Source: Parietichytrium sp. I65-24A (taxonomy: Eukaryota; Sar; Bigyra; Thraustochytrida; Thraustochytriidae). Taken from it: a stretch of DNA of 64,000 nucleotides. Below the pieces are notes generated by a model. That model made no database searches, was not told where the DNA came from, and was given only the letters and a program-made list of their open reading frames with translations. The first letter of the stretch is position 1; each line of letters opens with the position of its first letter. The position numbers and the translations under genes were made by a program. The stretch covers positions 129,797 to 193,796 of the forward strand of contig BLSF01000048.1 of the NCBI GenBank assembly GCA_012862575.1. The letters are read 5' to 3'. This document shows positions 27,012 through 37,887 of the stretch, piece after piece.

Positions 27012-28868
27012 ATGAAGCTTTTCGCCGCGGTCATCGCCAGCGCGCTGGCTGGGCTGACCACCGGGCAAGGTCTGCGAGAAGCGGTTTCCGAGCTGCTTCA
27101 GGTGGAACAAGATGAAAGCGTGGCTCGCACGATTTCGCTGCCGTCGACTGCCAAGGTTTGCGCGTCGTACAATGGGAACTGCCAGTGCGTCGGGAACGTG
27201 TACTACGGCTCGAACAGCAAGTACGGCGTGTTTGAAGTCGTGGGAAGCATCAAGTGCAGTGTGTCGGAATTCGGCGGGAGCTCTGGAGGAAAGTGCTATT
27301 GCCAGCCAAAGCTTCCAAGCGGCACCACCGAGTGTGCCAAATACGGCTCAAAGGGATGCGGACAATGCTCTGGCAAGGTCCTTTTCGGCTCGAAAAGCTC
27401 GTGGGTCACCAGAGAGACCGACTACAGCGACTTTACGTGTACCGCGGCCGCTTTCTCGCAGCAGACAAGCAGCACCGGCACGAAGAGCTGCAGGTGCTGG
27501 CCGCAACAAGAACACGCTTGGACCAGCTCCGTACCAACATCTTATCGCCCGTATTCTGCGAGCTACTGCTCCAAATACAAGGGCAACTGCAAGTGCCCGG
27601 GAAAGATTTACTACGGGGTTTCGGGTCGGTACTACACTCTCGAGAGCGATGGCTCGGAAAGCATCCCTTGCGACGAAACTAGTTTCGGGAACCCGTACTA
27701 TCTCGTCACGAAAACTTGCTATTGTCAGAGAAGCTACAGAACCGCCTCCTGGGGGAAAAAGGCAGTGTGCAAGTCCGGAGAGGCAATCGCCAGCGTTTGT
27801 TCCTCCGGCCGCGACGACGACTGTGGTAACGATGTTTATACCAAGCTGCAGTGCGTCCCAACTAAAGGCGCTCTGAATACCAAGTCCACAGATTACATCC
27901 AGCCAAGGAGCTGGGGTGAGTGGGCAAGCTGCGAACGCGACCAAGTGGCTACCATGCTTTGCACTTCTGGCCGCGATATGGATTGCGACTACAAGGGAAG
28001 CGGAAACTCTCCACTCACTTTGGGCTGCCAGTCTGTGAAAGATGGATACGAGGTCTCTGGTGATAGCTCTGACAGAAAATCCTTATGCTGCGGGTACGGC
28101 AAGACCTGCACTTGCCCAGCTGGATACTACCTGGTGTCAGCGTGCACTTCTGGAGCAGACTCTGACTGCGAAACTCGCGAATGCTCTCGTCGCGGAGGCA
28201 CATACACCGGAATCACCTGCGCAAAGTTGAACAAGCTGGAAGACAAAACCGAAAAGGCAGTTTGGACCTTCCTCGGTTCGTGGCAAGACATTGGAAACTC
28301 GCCTGTTTCCTTTACCTACGGCGCTCAAGTGACCGATACTAATTCCCAAACTACCGAAACGCAGAACACCATCCTGCATGAGGCAGCCTTCAGTCTTTCC
28401 GAGTCCCTCAACGGAAATGTTGGCAACCTCGGCGTAACCGTGACCTCCACGCAAACTTATGGCTACTCGACGTCCCAGAGGAAGATCGAGAGCCAGTCTA
28501 TCGCACAAGCGCTCACTTCCAGCACCCAGTCCACTTGTCAAGTTGGAGATATCTCCTCAACCACCGATTGGCTTTCAAAGACGTGGCTCGAGCACGCCAA
28601 ATTTCCTTTGCCGCAAACCTCGCTTCGCTTCTTCAAGTGGAGATATTACGGCTACCGAAATGGGGCTCAGGCGATTGAGGATACCAAGTGCAACTACTTG
28701 CTCATGTACAACGGCATGGAGCCAAAGTGCCCCCCAACTTCGTGCAGGGACCATCCACTTTGCCAGACCTGCTGCACTACCACCGAGTACGGTGAGACCG
28801 TCTTCAGGACTTGTAAACCGTACGAAAACAGAGAGAGCTCTGTGGAAAGCTTCTTCAAGCCAACCTGA
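27012..28868 (+). CDS. Secreted Cys-rich repeat protein with aerolysin-like C-terminal region
   Basis: The gene is a single open frame of 618 residues that looks whole. Residues 1-18 (MKLFAAVIASALAGLTTG) are a clear signal peptide. Three related Cys modules follow (about 50-97, 107-160 and 187-240), each with the pattern C-x4-G-x-C-x-C-x-G-x-[VI]-x-[YF]-G and ending CYCQ or CRCW. Next come three copies of a second module of the type C-x8-C-[ST]-S-G-x-D-x-D-C (SVCSSGRDDDC, MLCTSGRDMDC, SACTSGADSDC). The C-terminal 200 residues have a long Ser/Thr/Gln-rich alternating segment (SFTYGAQVTDTNSQTTETQN through VTVTSTQTYGYSTSQ). This resembles the membrane-insertion region and neighbouring strands of aerolysin/ETX-MTX2 beta-pore proteins, and it is followed by more Cys. 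The extracellular location is strong. The pore-forming link is inference from pattern; a lectin-like or wall-associated role for the Cys modules is possible. Confidence 0.8.
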   Translation: MKLFAAVIASALAGLTTGQGLREAVSELLQVEQDESVARTISLPSTAKVCASYNGNCQCVGNVYYGSNSKYGVFEVVGSIKCSVSEFGGSSGGKCYCQPKLPSGTTECAKYGSKGCGQCSGKVLFGSKSSWVTRETDYSDFTCTAAAFSQQTSSTGTKSCRCWPQQEHAWTSSVPTSYRPYSASYCSKYKGNCKCPGKIYYGVSGRYYTLESDGSESIPCDETSFGNPYYLVTKTCYCQRSYRTASWGKKAVCKSGEAIASVCSSGRDDDCGNDVYTKLQCVPTKGALNTKSTDYIQPRSWGEWASCERDQVATMLCTSGRDMDCDYKGSGNSPLTLGCQSVKDGYEVSGDSSDRKSLCCGYGKTCTCPAGYYLVSACTSGADSDCETRECSRRGGTYTGITCAKLNKLEDKTEKAVWTFLGSWQDIGNSPVSFTYGAQVTDTNSQTTETQNTILHEAAFSLSESLNGNVGNLGVTVTSTQTYGYSTSQRKIESQSIAQALTSSTQSTCQVGDISSTTDWLSKTWLEHAKFPLPQTSLRFFKWRYYGYRNGAQAIEDTKCNYLLMYNGMEPKCPPTSCRDHPLCQTCCTTTEYGETVFRTCKPYENRESSVESFFKPT

Positions 28869-30157
28869 GCCATCGGTGGCCATACGTGTCATGCGTCTAG
28901 ATCGCCGCTCCCAAAACTCAACAACCTCTGCCGGGCAGCCCAATATCGAGTTCTCATCCAAATTTATCCAATAATCAATTCCTCATCTCATTCCTCGAAC
29001 TTTTGCTCTGGTTCAACTCGCGAGCAAGTTGGCAAATTGGTCGTTGTCCTTTAAGAACTTGACACAATTTGCATGCATCTTTTAGGCCAAGGCCTTTTCG
29101 CTTTGTTGACTTCGCAGCTATCCAAGTCATTCCATCATATATTCCATCTCAGATCGCCCATCATCATCATCATCCATCATCATCATTCATCATCCAAAAT
29201 TCCCGAAATGTACTTTGTTGGCCCCCAATTGCGTTCCGCAACTTCAGTATATCATGTCTAGCTAGGCTCTAACACAATGCTAGCTAGCTAGTCACTAAGT
29301 AGTAAGGGGATTGTTAAGATTAGTGATAACGAGGATAATAATGCTCAAAGCTTCTCTTCAACTATAATTGACGGCCTACTCTACCCCACCTTAGTTACCG
29401 TGTTAATCCGTAGATACACTCTTAGTAGCGAACGTTTTGGTGCCAACTTCTTACTGATTTCGATAAAGGCACTATGAATATCTTACAGTTTACGGTAATC
29501 CGACCCAACCCCTGATCATCTCTGTTGGATTATCACGTTCGTTCTTGATCAACAAATTCTTTTAAAATTTTAGAAGTTTCAAGTTCAGTTCGTTCTTTTA
29601 CCGGTATAATTTTATACTTTTATTTATTAAAGGTAAGAATGGAGCTGGAGAAGAGTTGGAAGAGAATTGTCGGTGCAAATAGCTTGACATCAACCAAGCC
29701 ACTCTCAATACCGAAACACACACAGATGTCGAAGAGACCCAGGAAAAAGTTGACACATTGACTCACCTAACTCCTATAAATCTGGGTAACAGCACCAACA
29801 GCATCTCAGAATGATTACATAAAACTCTATCCACATTGGTAGCCGCACTACTACAATAGCCCGCTTAGCCGGCTAGCTAGAGTATATCTTATCTAGTATC
29901 TAAAAATTTACAAGTCCTCGAGTACACTTGCGAGGACTGCGAGAAGAAGAGAAGAGACTGGGAGAGAGCAAACTATAGCAGACAGAGCAGACTGTAACTT
30001 TAACTCTTTGTACGCGGGTGTTTGGAGTCGAATAAGGGGATCTCAGACACTGTCTGGCAGTTCATGGTGGAGAAAGAGTGTGGAGAGGAAGTCGGTGCTG
30101 GGTCTGGTTGCGGATCTCAAGCTCGGGACGGGGAGAGAGCCGAGTCGGGAAGAAGCC
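28869..30157. other. Intergenic region
   Basis: No gene is visible in 1.3 kb. It has an ATC/CATC microsatellite (29158-29200), an inverted repeat at 29913-29938 (AGTCCTCG and CGAGGACT arms around ten bases) and a purine-rich tract at 29939-29968 about 190-220 bp before the TMEM184 start. Confidence 0.55.
29913..29938. promoter_or_regulatory. Inverted repeat upstream of TMEM184 gene
   Basis: Perfect 8-bp arms AGTCCTCG and CGAGGACT are separated by ten bases. The arms include the CGAGGAC motif that recurs upstream of other genes here. A regulatory role is inferred only from its position about 220 bp before the ATG. Confidence 0.4.
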
Positions 30158-31228
30158 ATGTCGAATGTTTTGGCTGCGGTGAAGAAGATGGACAGCATTG
30201 AGATCTTGGCTGCGATCTTCACGACGCTGGCGGTGGTGGTTTCAACGTTTACGTTGGTGCGGCACTTGAGCAACTTTAGCATGCCAGCGCATCAAAAGTA
30301 TATTTGCAGGATATTGATGCTGGTGCCCGTGTACGGGCTATTCTCGCTCTTCTCTCTCATCTCGCCCACGGCAGCTATTGTGCTGGGCACGATTCGAGAT
30401 TGCTACGAGGCGTTCGTCATTTATACTTTCTTTCAGCTGCTCATGGAGTATCTTGGTGGGGAACAGACTCTGGGGGAGTGGTTGGCTGTGCAGGGACACG
30501 TCCAGCACGCAAGCTTTGTTCAGCAGCTGTGCCCGCGGAGAAGAAACGTGCAGCTTGGGCCGGAGTTCCTGCGTAGCATTAGAAGAGGGATTCTCCAATT
30601 TGTCTTTATTAAACCGTTTACGGCGATACTAGCTCTGATATTCTCGCAGTTCGGACTGTACAGCGAGGGGTCCTATAGACCAAACAACTCATATCTCTAC
30701 CTGAGCATCGTCAATAATGTCAGCGTGACGGTGTCTCTGTACTGTTTGGTCCTTTTCTATGTCGCGACTCAATCGAAGCTCAAGCCATTCAAACCACTTG
30801 CCAAGTTCACCGTGGTCAAGTGTGTGGTTTTCTTCTCTTACTGGCAGTATTGCGCATTGCAGGTCTTGCACTGGATCGGCATATTGGAAGCGCAAAATCA
30901 GGTTTTTGTGCTCCAGAGCTCCCTCATTTGCATAGAAATGTTTCTCGCCGCACTTGCTCACCACTTCGCATTTCCACCTGGGGACTACGTAGTGGGTAGT
31001 GACGGAAGATCTCGAATGTTTAAAATAACTCATCAGCACTCTGTGGGAACACGAGTGCAGCGAGACAGGGATGAAGACGAGGACGACTTGGACGACGCAG
31101 ATTCGAGTAGTCACCTGATTCCTAAGCTATTTAAGGTGTTGGACGGCCGTGATGTCATCAAGGATGGAAGGCAAGTTTTTTTTAATAAGCAGCACTCCGA
31201 TGCTGAGCTGGAAGATCAGCGAGCGTGA
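30158..31228 (+). CDS. TMEM184 / organic solute transporter alpha family protein
   Basis: I start at the ATG at 30158 (356 residues). The frame is open 50 codons further upstream, but without an ATG and without family sequence. The protein belongs to the TMEM184/Ost-alpha (DUF300) family of seven-helix membrane proteins. It shows the family-typical SMPAHQKYICRILMLVPVYG, then RDCYEAFVIYTFFQLLMEYLGG and LGPEFLRSIRRGILQFVFIKP. Later come LYCLVLFYVATQSKLKPFKPLAKF, then KCVVFFSYWQ and CIEMFLAALAHHFAFPP. The C-terminal 65 residues are acidic and cytosolic-looking. Members lie in endomembranes or the vacuole and are linked to solute or sterol transport; the substrate is not readable from sequence. 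The gene is convergent with the TMBIM gene, 141 bp apart. Confidence 0.93.
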   Translation: MSNVLAAVKKMDSIEILAAIFTTLAVVVSTFTLVRHLSNFSMPAHQKYICRILMLVPVYGLFSLFSLISPTAAIVLGTIRDCYEAFVIYTFFQLLMEYLGGEQTLGEWLAVQGHVQHASFVQQLCPRRRNVQLGPEFLRSIRRGILQFVFIKPFTAILALIFSQFGLYSEGSYRPNNSYLYLSIVNNVSVTVSLYCLVLFYVATQSKLKPFKPLAKFTVVKCVVFFSYWQYCALQVLHWIGILEAQNQVFVLQSSLICIEMFLAALAHHFAFPPGDYVVGSDGRSRMFKITHQHSVGTRVQRDRDEDEDDLDDADSSSHLIPKLFKVLDGRDVIKDGRQVFFNKQHSDAELEDQRA

Positions 31229-31369
31229 GAAGAAGAGGTTTCCTCATAGCCTATCCTCGCCATTGCTCGCGTCTGTGCTCCAAGTTGGAAAACAGTTAAT
31301 CATGTAAATACTGAATTGTTTACTGAGCTACTTCATTTCTTTCGCTTCGCGACGGCGAAGATGAATTCC

Positions 31370-32351
31370 TTAGCGAGACCTGTTGAGAAGGTCCAAAATG
31401 TATAGAAACAGGTTGATAATGTCAAGGTAAATATTGAGAGCTGCGAAGCAATAATCATCGACGCTGAGCTGCAAGGTGCGGTTCTTTCCACCAATTACCA
31501 GTTGAACATCTGATGGTCGCAAAAGAGAATCAAGCAAAACTGTTAGATTTTCCAACAAATATAAAAGTTCAGACAGCGACGATGATCTGCGACTTACCGT
31601 AAACAATGTACAAAGAGAAGAGAAGGGTGCCCATGATGGAATACACTCCGCCAGGAGGAATGCCAAAGAGAGAAGCCACCATCGAGTAAATAATCATGAC
31701 CCACAGTGCCACAAAAAGGTATGGCCCAATCCCCGTAAAGTCGTGTTTCGTCTGCATGGCGAAGATGCACAGCGCGAAAACAACTGAAGCGGTTACTCCA
31801 ATGGCCAAGGCAATAATGCCGGGCTCGTTCAAGGAAGAGATGCTGCCGAGCAAAAGACTCTCCGCGAGGGTAAACACGCCCAAAAGAATGTAGTTGCCAG
31901 GGTATGAGCGAGCCATGTCTACAAAGCAAATCATTCCAAACAGTGCGCCGAACGAAAGCGCAATGCCCAGACCGATTGGCCAAGTTGAATGCTGCATGTA
32001 GAGCCTGACGCCATGGTGGTAAGACGAAAGCAACACGAATCCAAAGGTCACAAACAACTGCGCAAACAAAATGCCGAAGACTTTCCTGATAAAACCATGG
32101 CGAATCTCCACGTCCATGTCCTCGATCGGCCTCGCCATGGGCACGTCGTCGCCCCAGTCCTGGCCGACCGAATGCGCAGTAGGCACAAAGTCATCCTGAA
32201 AGTTCTGATAGCCCCCGGTCTGCTGCTGCTGGTACTGGTACGTCGCCTGCTGCTGGTGCTGCTGGCCCCCTTGTCGCCAAGGCTTCTCCGCCTCGAGGTC
32301 CACAAAGTTCGACGACCCGCTCGCGTACGCCCCCTCGTTGTTGTGGCTCAT
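31370..32351 (-). CDS. Bax inhibitor-1 / lifeguard (TMBIM) family protein, two exons
   Basis: I join 31598-32351 with 31370-31509 (minus strand), giving 297 residues. The 88-bp intron starts GTAAGT and ends CAG, and splicing restores the family ending IVYDVQLVIGGKN through LNIYLDIINLFLYILDLL. The N-terminal 85 residues are Gln/Gly/Tyr-rich and cytosolic. From residue about 85 the protein has the lifeguard start IRHGFIRKVFGILFAQLFVTFGFV and then seven hydrophobic segments. The conserved Asp residues of the C-terminal pH-sensing/Ca2+-leak region (YD in VYDVQL and SVDD) are present. These proteins sit in ER or Golgi membranes and modulate Ca2+ leak and cell-death signalling. Purine-rich sequence on the coding strand lies 110-180 bp before the start. 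Confidence 0.93.
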
Positions 32352-33660
32352 CTTCTTTTCCCGCTATGAACAACGAAATGCACGGATGCACAGATGCACG
32401 GATGCAAGGATGCGCGGACAAATTGTGTGACCGACTGACTGCGAATTGCACGCAACTTTGGCAACTCTCAGACTCTCTCTTTGATCTCTTTGTGTCTCTG
32501 TCTTTGTCTTTGTCTTTGTCCTTCTCTCTGTCAAATCTATGATAATCTATGATAATCTATGTCAATCAATCAATGAAATCAGTTCAGCCACAGTAGCTCA
32601 CAGTCTCTCACTCACTCCCATAAGTGAGCATTAAAGTATTCTATAGATGGTACTATATGAGCCCCTAACCACCCTTCTCATCGATAATAATAACAATTGC
32701 TAAGAGTTCCATCGTTTCGCTTAAGTACGGCTATGTATCCTATGTTTTGGTAAAGCCTTGCTTAGAGGATGTTGTCTTGTTGATAGTGGTAGTTGTTTGT
32801 AGCTGTTGGTGGCACGTTCCGAATTCCGTGGGTTCCTATTAATAGAATCTGGTAGTGGGTTTAATCGGTCTATAAGTAACATAGCAGCTTATAGTAGTTG
32901 TTCATTGCAAGACGAATCAAAATTATTTATTTTGATCTTGATCAATCAATCAAAGAATGAAAGGAAAAAAGAAAAGAGAGAAAGAGCAAAGTCACCTTCT
33001 GCTCTTTCTCTCTCTCTCTTTGTGGGGCTTCAAATACCGAACTCGGAAGACTCCAGATAACTTACCCTGATGCAAAACGTACGTAAACATACGTAAACTA
33101 TCATAAACCTTCATGAACTCGTGCTTCTCACGAAACGGTGCTATTCATATTCATTCGTGTTACGTGCGCGGAGTCTTCTGTGCATCATGCATCATTCATT
33201 CACAGTATTCACAGTCAATAAACATGAACATTGAACAACCACAACAAACACAACACAAAACCGACATTCGGGCTCTATACGGGGCAAGACACCGCCTACT
33301 GCTTATCGCAATCTCTTTCGACGGAGTTGAGGCGCATAATTCATAGTCTTGTTCATAAACAATGAAGAATGAATTTGTTCAATGCAAACAAAAGTGCTTT
33401 CATTTCTTTCGCTACTTTCGCTTCCCAATCTTCAAGTTCCCGGGCTTCCCAACAAACTAGTCAAGCCGCCCTACAATTCAAGTTGGCCATTTCCTACGTC
33501 TACACACACAATGTTATCAATGTTGTGTTGGTTCATGTTGGTTCAGTCTTTTGACAGACAATGCGCGAGCAAGCTGAGCAAGCCAAAGCAGACGAAGACG
33601 GGACGGCCCTCGAAAGCGACAGACCGCTATCGAATTTCATTGCCCGTTGATCGTGCAAAG
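32352..33660. other. Divergent intergenic region
   Basis: This region lies between the TMBIM start (minus) and the SET gene. It has CT-rich (32464-32531) and ATCAATCA simple sequence and no supported gene. The reading frame of the next gene is open through its last 280 bases. Confidence 0.55.
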
Positions 33661-34455
33661 ATGCGTTGGTGGGCCCCGTTCCTGGTATGGCTGAGAAAGA
33701 ACGGCGCGGAGGTTGCCACCCCGGACGCCTGGGTGGCTCGCGACTCTGGAACGGAACGCGGCGTTGGTTTGTTTGCTGAGCGACAGCTTGATGCAGGAGA
33801 GACTTTGTTTGCTATTCCGGTTGACCTCATGGTGGTCGCGCCAGATCGTTACGAGCTTGCAGAGTGGATGGTGCGAGAGCGAATCGTGGCGGCTTCTCAA
33901 GCAGAGGAGAGCTGTCTGGATACGGAAACAGAGTGCGAAGATGTGGAGGACCCATATGGCGAAGAGAACGAGCTCAATCTTTGGACGGCTTTCGTGAAGA
34001 GTTTGCCAGGGGCTGACGAAGAGAAGAGGTGGCCCCAGCGCAACGTCTTCTTCGTCGCTGCGAGGGAAATGAGCTATGAGGATTCTGAAAATGACCTGGT
34101 CCGTCAAGCAATGGAGTTCATGCCTGACTGGATCAACGAGAATGAGCTAGTCGACCACTGGTTGCTAAGTCTTGCTCTTGTTTCCAGCAGAGTGCATGCC
34201 GTATGGATGCGGGACCCATTTGGAGACTGGGTAGTGAAAACAGCTCTCGTGCCGCTTGCTGATCTTCTGAACGGAGTGCCAAAAGGTCTAGATAAAGACG
34301 GCCAGGTTGCCAATGTGCAGTGCGAAACCCGGAAGGAGGACGGAAGTTTTGTTTGCAAAACTTCCCGAACCGTGCTGCACAATGAAGAGCTTTTGGTGCA
34401 TTATGGTAGTGACACGGCAGTAGAAAAGGATTTGCTCGATACGTATGGCTTCTGA
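33661..34455 (+). CDS. SET-domain protein of the SETD6/Rubisco LSMT type, degenerate
   Basis: From the ATG at 33661 the product is 264 residues; the frame is open from 33382 and an ATG at 33511 could add 50 residues. The start MRWWAPFLVWLRKNGAEV and RGVGLFAERQLDAGETLFAIP match the opening of SET proteins of the Rubisco large-subunit methyltransferase/SETD3/SETD6 group. LWTAFVKSLPG, then LVPLADLLNGVP and NEELLVHYGSD follow in order, so the SET core including the Tyr near the end is recognisable. The usual Asn-His of the PxxDxxNH motif reads Asn-Gly here. The C-terminal substrate-binding domain is missing, making it roughly half the size of LSMT. It may be a divergent methyltransferase or have lost activity. 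The gene is convergent with the AKR gene. Confidence 0.78.
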   Translation: MRWWAPFLVWLRKNGAEVATPDAWVARDSGTERGVGLFAERQLDAGETLFAIPVDLMVVAPDRYELAEWMVRERIVAASQAEESCLDTETECEDVEDPYGEENELNLWTAFVKSLPGADEEKRWPQRNVFFVAAREMSYEDSENDLVRQAMEFMPDWINENELVDHWLLSLALVSSRVHAVWMRDPFGDWVVKTALVPLADLLNGVPKGLDKDGQVANVQCETRKEDGSFVCKTSRTVLHNEELLVHYGSDTAVEKDLLDTYGF

Positions 34456-34677
34456 GACCAGTGTCTTGACCGTTTGTACATTCACTTTGCGTATACACAC
34501 GGCCATCGGGAATAGAGCTTCACTTTGACCAGCCTCAATCCGCTTATTACTCTGCGAAATAGAACGCCCCTTCTTTGCGGAATTGATGCTGCTGCCTGAC
34601 CATACTTTGCAACAATATATTGATAAAAAGAAAGGCATTGATTGCTCGGTTAAATACGTTACTTGAGATGTAGCGAC

Positions 34678-35903
34678 TTATTCAATTTTGCAGTCGCCAG
34701 AAGTACCGTCACCGCCACCACCAGTGACTGGCGGAGACTCTGAATTGGTCAGTGCCTCCATGTCAACATCGGACAATACCCAATCGAATAGATCGGCATT
34801 CTCGATAAGGTGCTTCTTGGTCTTGGTCTTTGGGATAACAGGGATGCCCTGCTGGATTTGCCACTTGAGGGACACTTGCGCGCCAGATTTGTTGTATTTC
34901 TTGCCAATGTTTGTGACAAGGTCTCCAGAGATAAGCTCCATTGTCTTGCATGGGCCGCAAAGCGGGGAGAAAGACTGGTACAAGATGTTGTGCTCCTCCA
35001 CGAACTCGCGGTCGTCGGTGGCGTTTGGACCAGCGCGGCCCATGCCAATATGGAATTCGACCTGGTTGACTGCAGGCACCACGGTGCCTTCCTCGAGAAC
35101 ATCCATCAAATGGCGCTTGCAAAAGTGGCTAACGCCAATTGCGCGAGCGAACCCAGCCTTGTGAAACGCCTCCATGGCCAGCCATCCCTGGACGCGCTTG
35201 GTCTTACCTCCAGTGGTGTCCCAGTTCGCAGGGAAGTGGACAAGCATCAAGTCCACGTAGTCCACCTGGAGCTCCTCCAGAGTGGAGTTCAAGGTCTTCG
35301 CAGCTTCATCGTACGACAGACCTCCAGGGATCTTGGTGGTGATAAAAATGTCTTCACGTTTGCCGTTGCCCTTCGCAATCCACTCTTTCAGGGCTTTCCC
35401 GACGGCCTTCTGGTTCTTGTACATGACTGCCGTATCAATGTGCACGTAGCCCAACTCCTGCAATCGCAGAAGGAATCTTCCATCAGCAAACTATCGAAAA
35501 TCCTCAGCAAAAGCAATTGATCACAAGTCACTTACGAGAGCAAGCGACACGGCCTTGTACGCGGTCGGCATGTCGTATTCCCACGTCCCAAGGCCAACCA
35601 TTGGCTACACATCGCACGTACCGTCGGATCTCAAAATCCTCGTTAGCTCAATCCGTCCGTCCACAGCAAAAAAAACATCCACATTATCCAGCCCAGTTGC
35701 ACAAAACGCACCATTTCCACGCCATTGTTGAGCTGCACCGATGGAGGCTTCGGCAGCGCAATCTCCGATTCAGCGAGCGCCAAATGCGCACTAAATTCCA
35801 TCTCCGCGACTCTTTCGCCAGTGCCAATTCTTCCATTCGCAACGCGCGTTAGTGCCAATAAAGTCGCCCATCCGGCCACGGCCGCAATCTTCAACCCCGT
35901 CAT
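34678..35903 (-). CDS. Aldo/keto reductase with signal peptide, three exons
   Basis: I join minus-strand exons 35712-35903, 35536-35604 and 34678-35457, giving 346 residues. The introns are 107 bp (donor GTGCGT, acceptor TAG) and 78 bp (GTAAGT, CAG), both phase 0. The joined sequence VQLNNGVEM/PMVGLGTWEYD and KAVSLAL/ELGYVHIDTA is continuous AKR consensus, so the splice sites are well supported. The NAD(P)H-dependent catalytic tetrad is D95, Y100, K129 and H161. IPVIPKTKTKKHLIEN is the usual cofactor segment. Residues 1-23 (LKIAAVAGWATLLALTRVANG) form a signal-like hydrophobic leader, and about 30 more residues precede the barrel. This suggests entry to the secretory pathway or a bipartite plastid route, which is unusual for cytosolic AKRs. 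The substrate is unknown. Confidence 0.92.
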
Positions 35904-37887
35904 GTTGCCTGACCGACCGCCAAGAACCAAGAACCGAAGAACCCGAGAGCCCACGAGCCAAAGAACTGAAGAACCGAAGAACCGAAGAACCGAGACGCAA
36001 AGGGTGCGCGCGCTGTGCTCTGTCCGCTCACAACTCCTTCGCGTACTGCCGCTCAAGTCAGAAGATATTTTTCCTTTCTTTTTCCCGCTTTCCGCTTCGG
36101 AAGGAGTCAATGTACTCTCCAAGTGATCCTTAAGAGTCTCAAGACTACGTAAACCTATAGTCATCCAATAAGACTGTGCACTTATGTGGTCTTACACGTG
36201 TACTATGATGGAGTAGTCATACCTAAGACATTTTGTGGAGCTAGGGTTCTTTGTATCTCCTATATATGGTTATGTGAAATTTATGCACGTTCTAATGATT
36301 TTAGTGAATTGACTAGACGTAGAGTTCTATGTGCCGGGGTATCGGAAGGTATAGTACGCTGGTGTTACTGTTCAAATACCCAAACAGATAGCATATAAAG
36401 AACAAAACGAACCTTAAGGAAGGTGGAGAGCTTCGCTTTAAATGATCGTTAATCTGTCTTATTAGACAAAAAATGACAGATATTTCTGAAGAATCGAACC
36501 AATTGACCAAACATTCTTTTTGCTTTAGAATAGTAATATGTTTAAATTTTGTTTTAGTAAGTGGATATAGGCGAATAGAGAGGGGGTCAATCCAGACTCC
36601 TAATCGTCACAAATAACGAAAACAATAAATATTTCAGAAGGAAAAAGACCGTTGAAAAATATTTGTGAAAAATACAATCAATCATTCTTGATCAATCAAT
36701 CAGTCAATCTTCTCTTCCTCATCTATCATTTTATATTCCGAAAACAAAATCAATTTACAAATGTGTAAACAATCAAAGTCAACCATAAAACCGCAGTACC
36801 TTCATGAAAGCAAAGAAATGAAAAAAGTGAAAGCCGAGCCGCAAAATCTATTCGGAAATGCCAAACAAACTCCAAGTTCCAAAACTCACAGCCTGTTGTT
36901 CTCACTGCCAAATGCAGTTCTCGAGATACCGCCATCATGAAGGAAGGGATCGGGCGGCGCTCATTGAAGTCGGAAAAGCTTGACTTGGAAGGACAAGAGT
37001 CCACTTTCCGCACTTCGCAGTTCACAGTTCACAGTTTACAGTCCACAGCCGGAGTTCGCAGCGTTGAATGAACCGAGTGGCTCTATGGCTCTAGTCCGTC
37101 TATGTCTGTCTGTCCGCAAAGGCAACACGTCCCTGGGCCGAGAGCCCACGACTGACTGTGCGATGGGGTGCAGAGACGGATGGAATGTTTGATAGATGGT
37201 ATCATTGATGGACCCATACATTGCCCGAGGTTATCGTTTATCGACGGAGATAAAGGCTCTTGGATCGCGTTGTTATGCAAAATTAAGAGATCATCGGACA
37301 CTCCGCAGGTAGGTTGATTGTGGCCAGCTAGTGCGCACCTTGCGGGCGAGAGTGCAAGTGACGACCAACTAAAGTCCATCTATCCATCCATGTCGCTCAC
37401 AGTCAATCAAAACAAGCCCTGAAGACCTGCCGCGATATGGAAATAAGTCTGCTTCCTTTGGTACTTTTCATGTTGGCTGTTGGCTGTGAGCGGAGAGGTA
37501 GGTAGGTAGACAGATGATGGCGGTCGTTCAAATGCCCTTGCATGTTGCACGAAAGACTATGAGAGTCTCATAGCCGCGAGGGAAGAATCGGAGTGGCGGT
37601 TTCTGCGAGCAAGAGCCGAGGCAGAAAGCCTCACGCATTTACGCACATACGCATATATTTAGGAGAGGCTGGGCGCACTCCGTCCGTGTAAAGCAGATTG
37701 GCATTGAGGCGACTAGAGAGAGGTTTGTTTTCAAGAAAAAGAGAAAGAGTAAGAGCCAATTCAACTTGCGAAGCAAGTAGTTGTCAACTCGGGAATTGGT
37801 ATCGGGGCAGTCCACATTCGTCGCAACGCCTCCATAAATTTGTGCACCGCAGTGACAAGCAAGCAACACGAAGACAGCAGCGGCAAA
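35904..37887. other. Intergenic region before myosin
   Basis: In nearly 2 kb I see no gene with family support. The AKR promoter side carries a pyrimidine-rich stretch (36062-36097, purine on the coding strand) and a run of GAACC/AAGAACC repeats (35926-35998). The myosin side has a purine tract at 37710-37757, about 130-180 bp before its ATG. Confidence 0.55.

Noticed and set aside
36488-36502. GAATCGAACC as a minus-strand tRNA T arm
   Set aside because: Flanks are AT-rich and do not fold into a cloverleaf.
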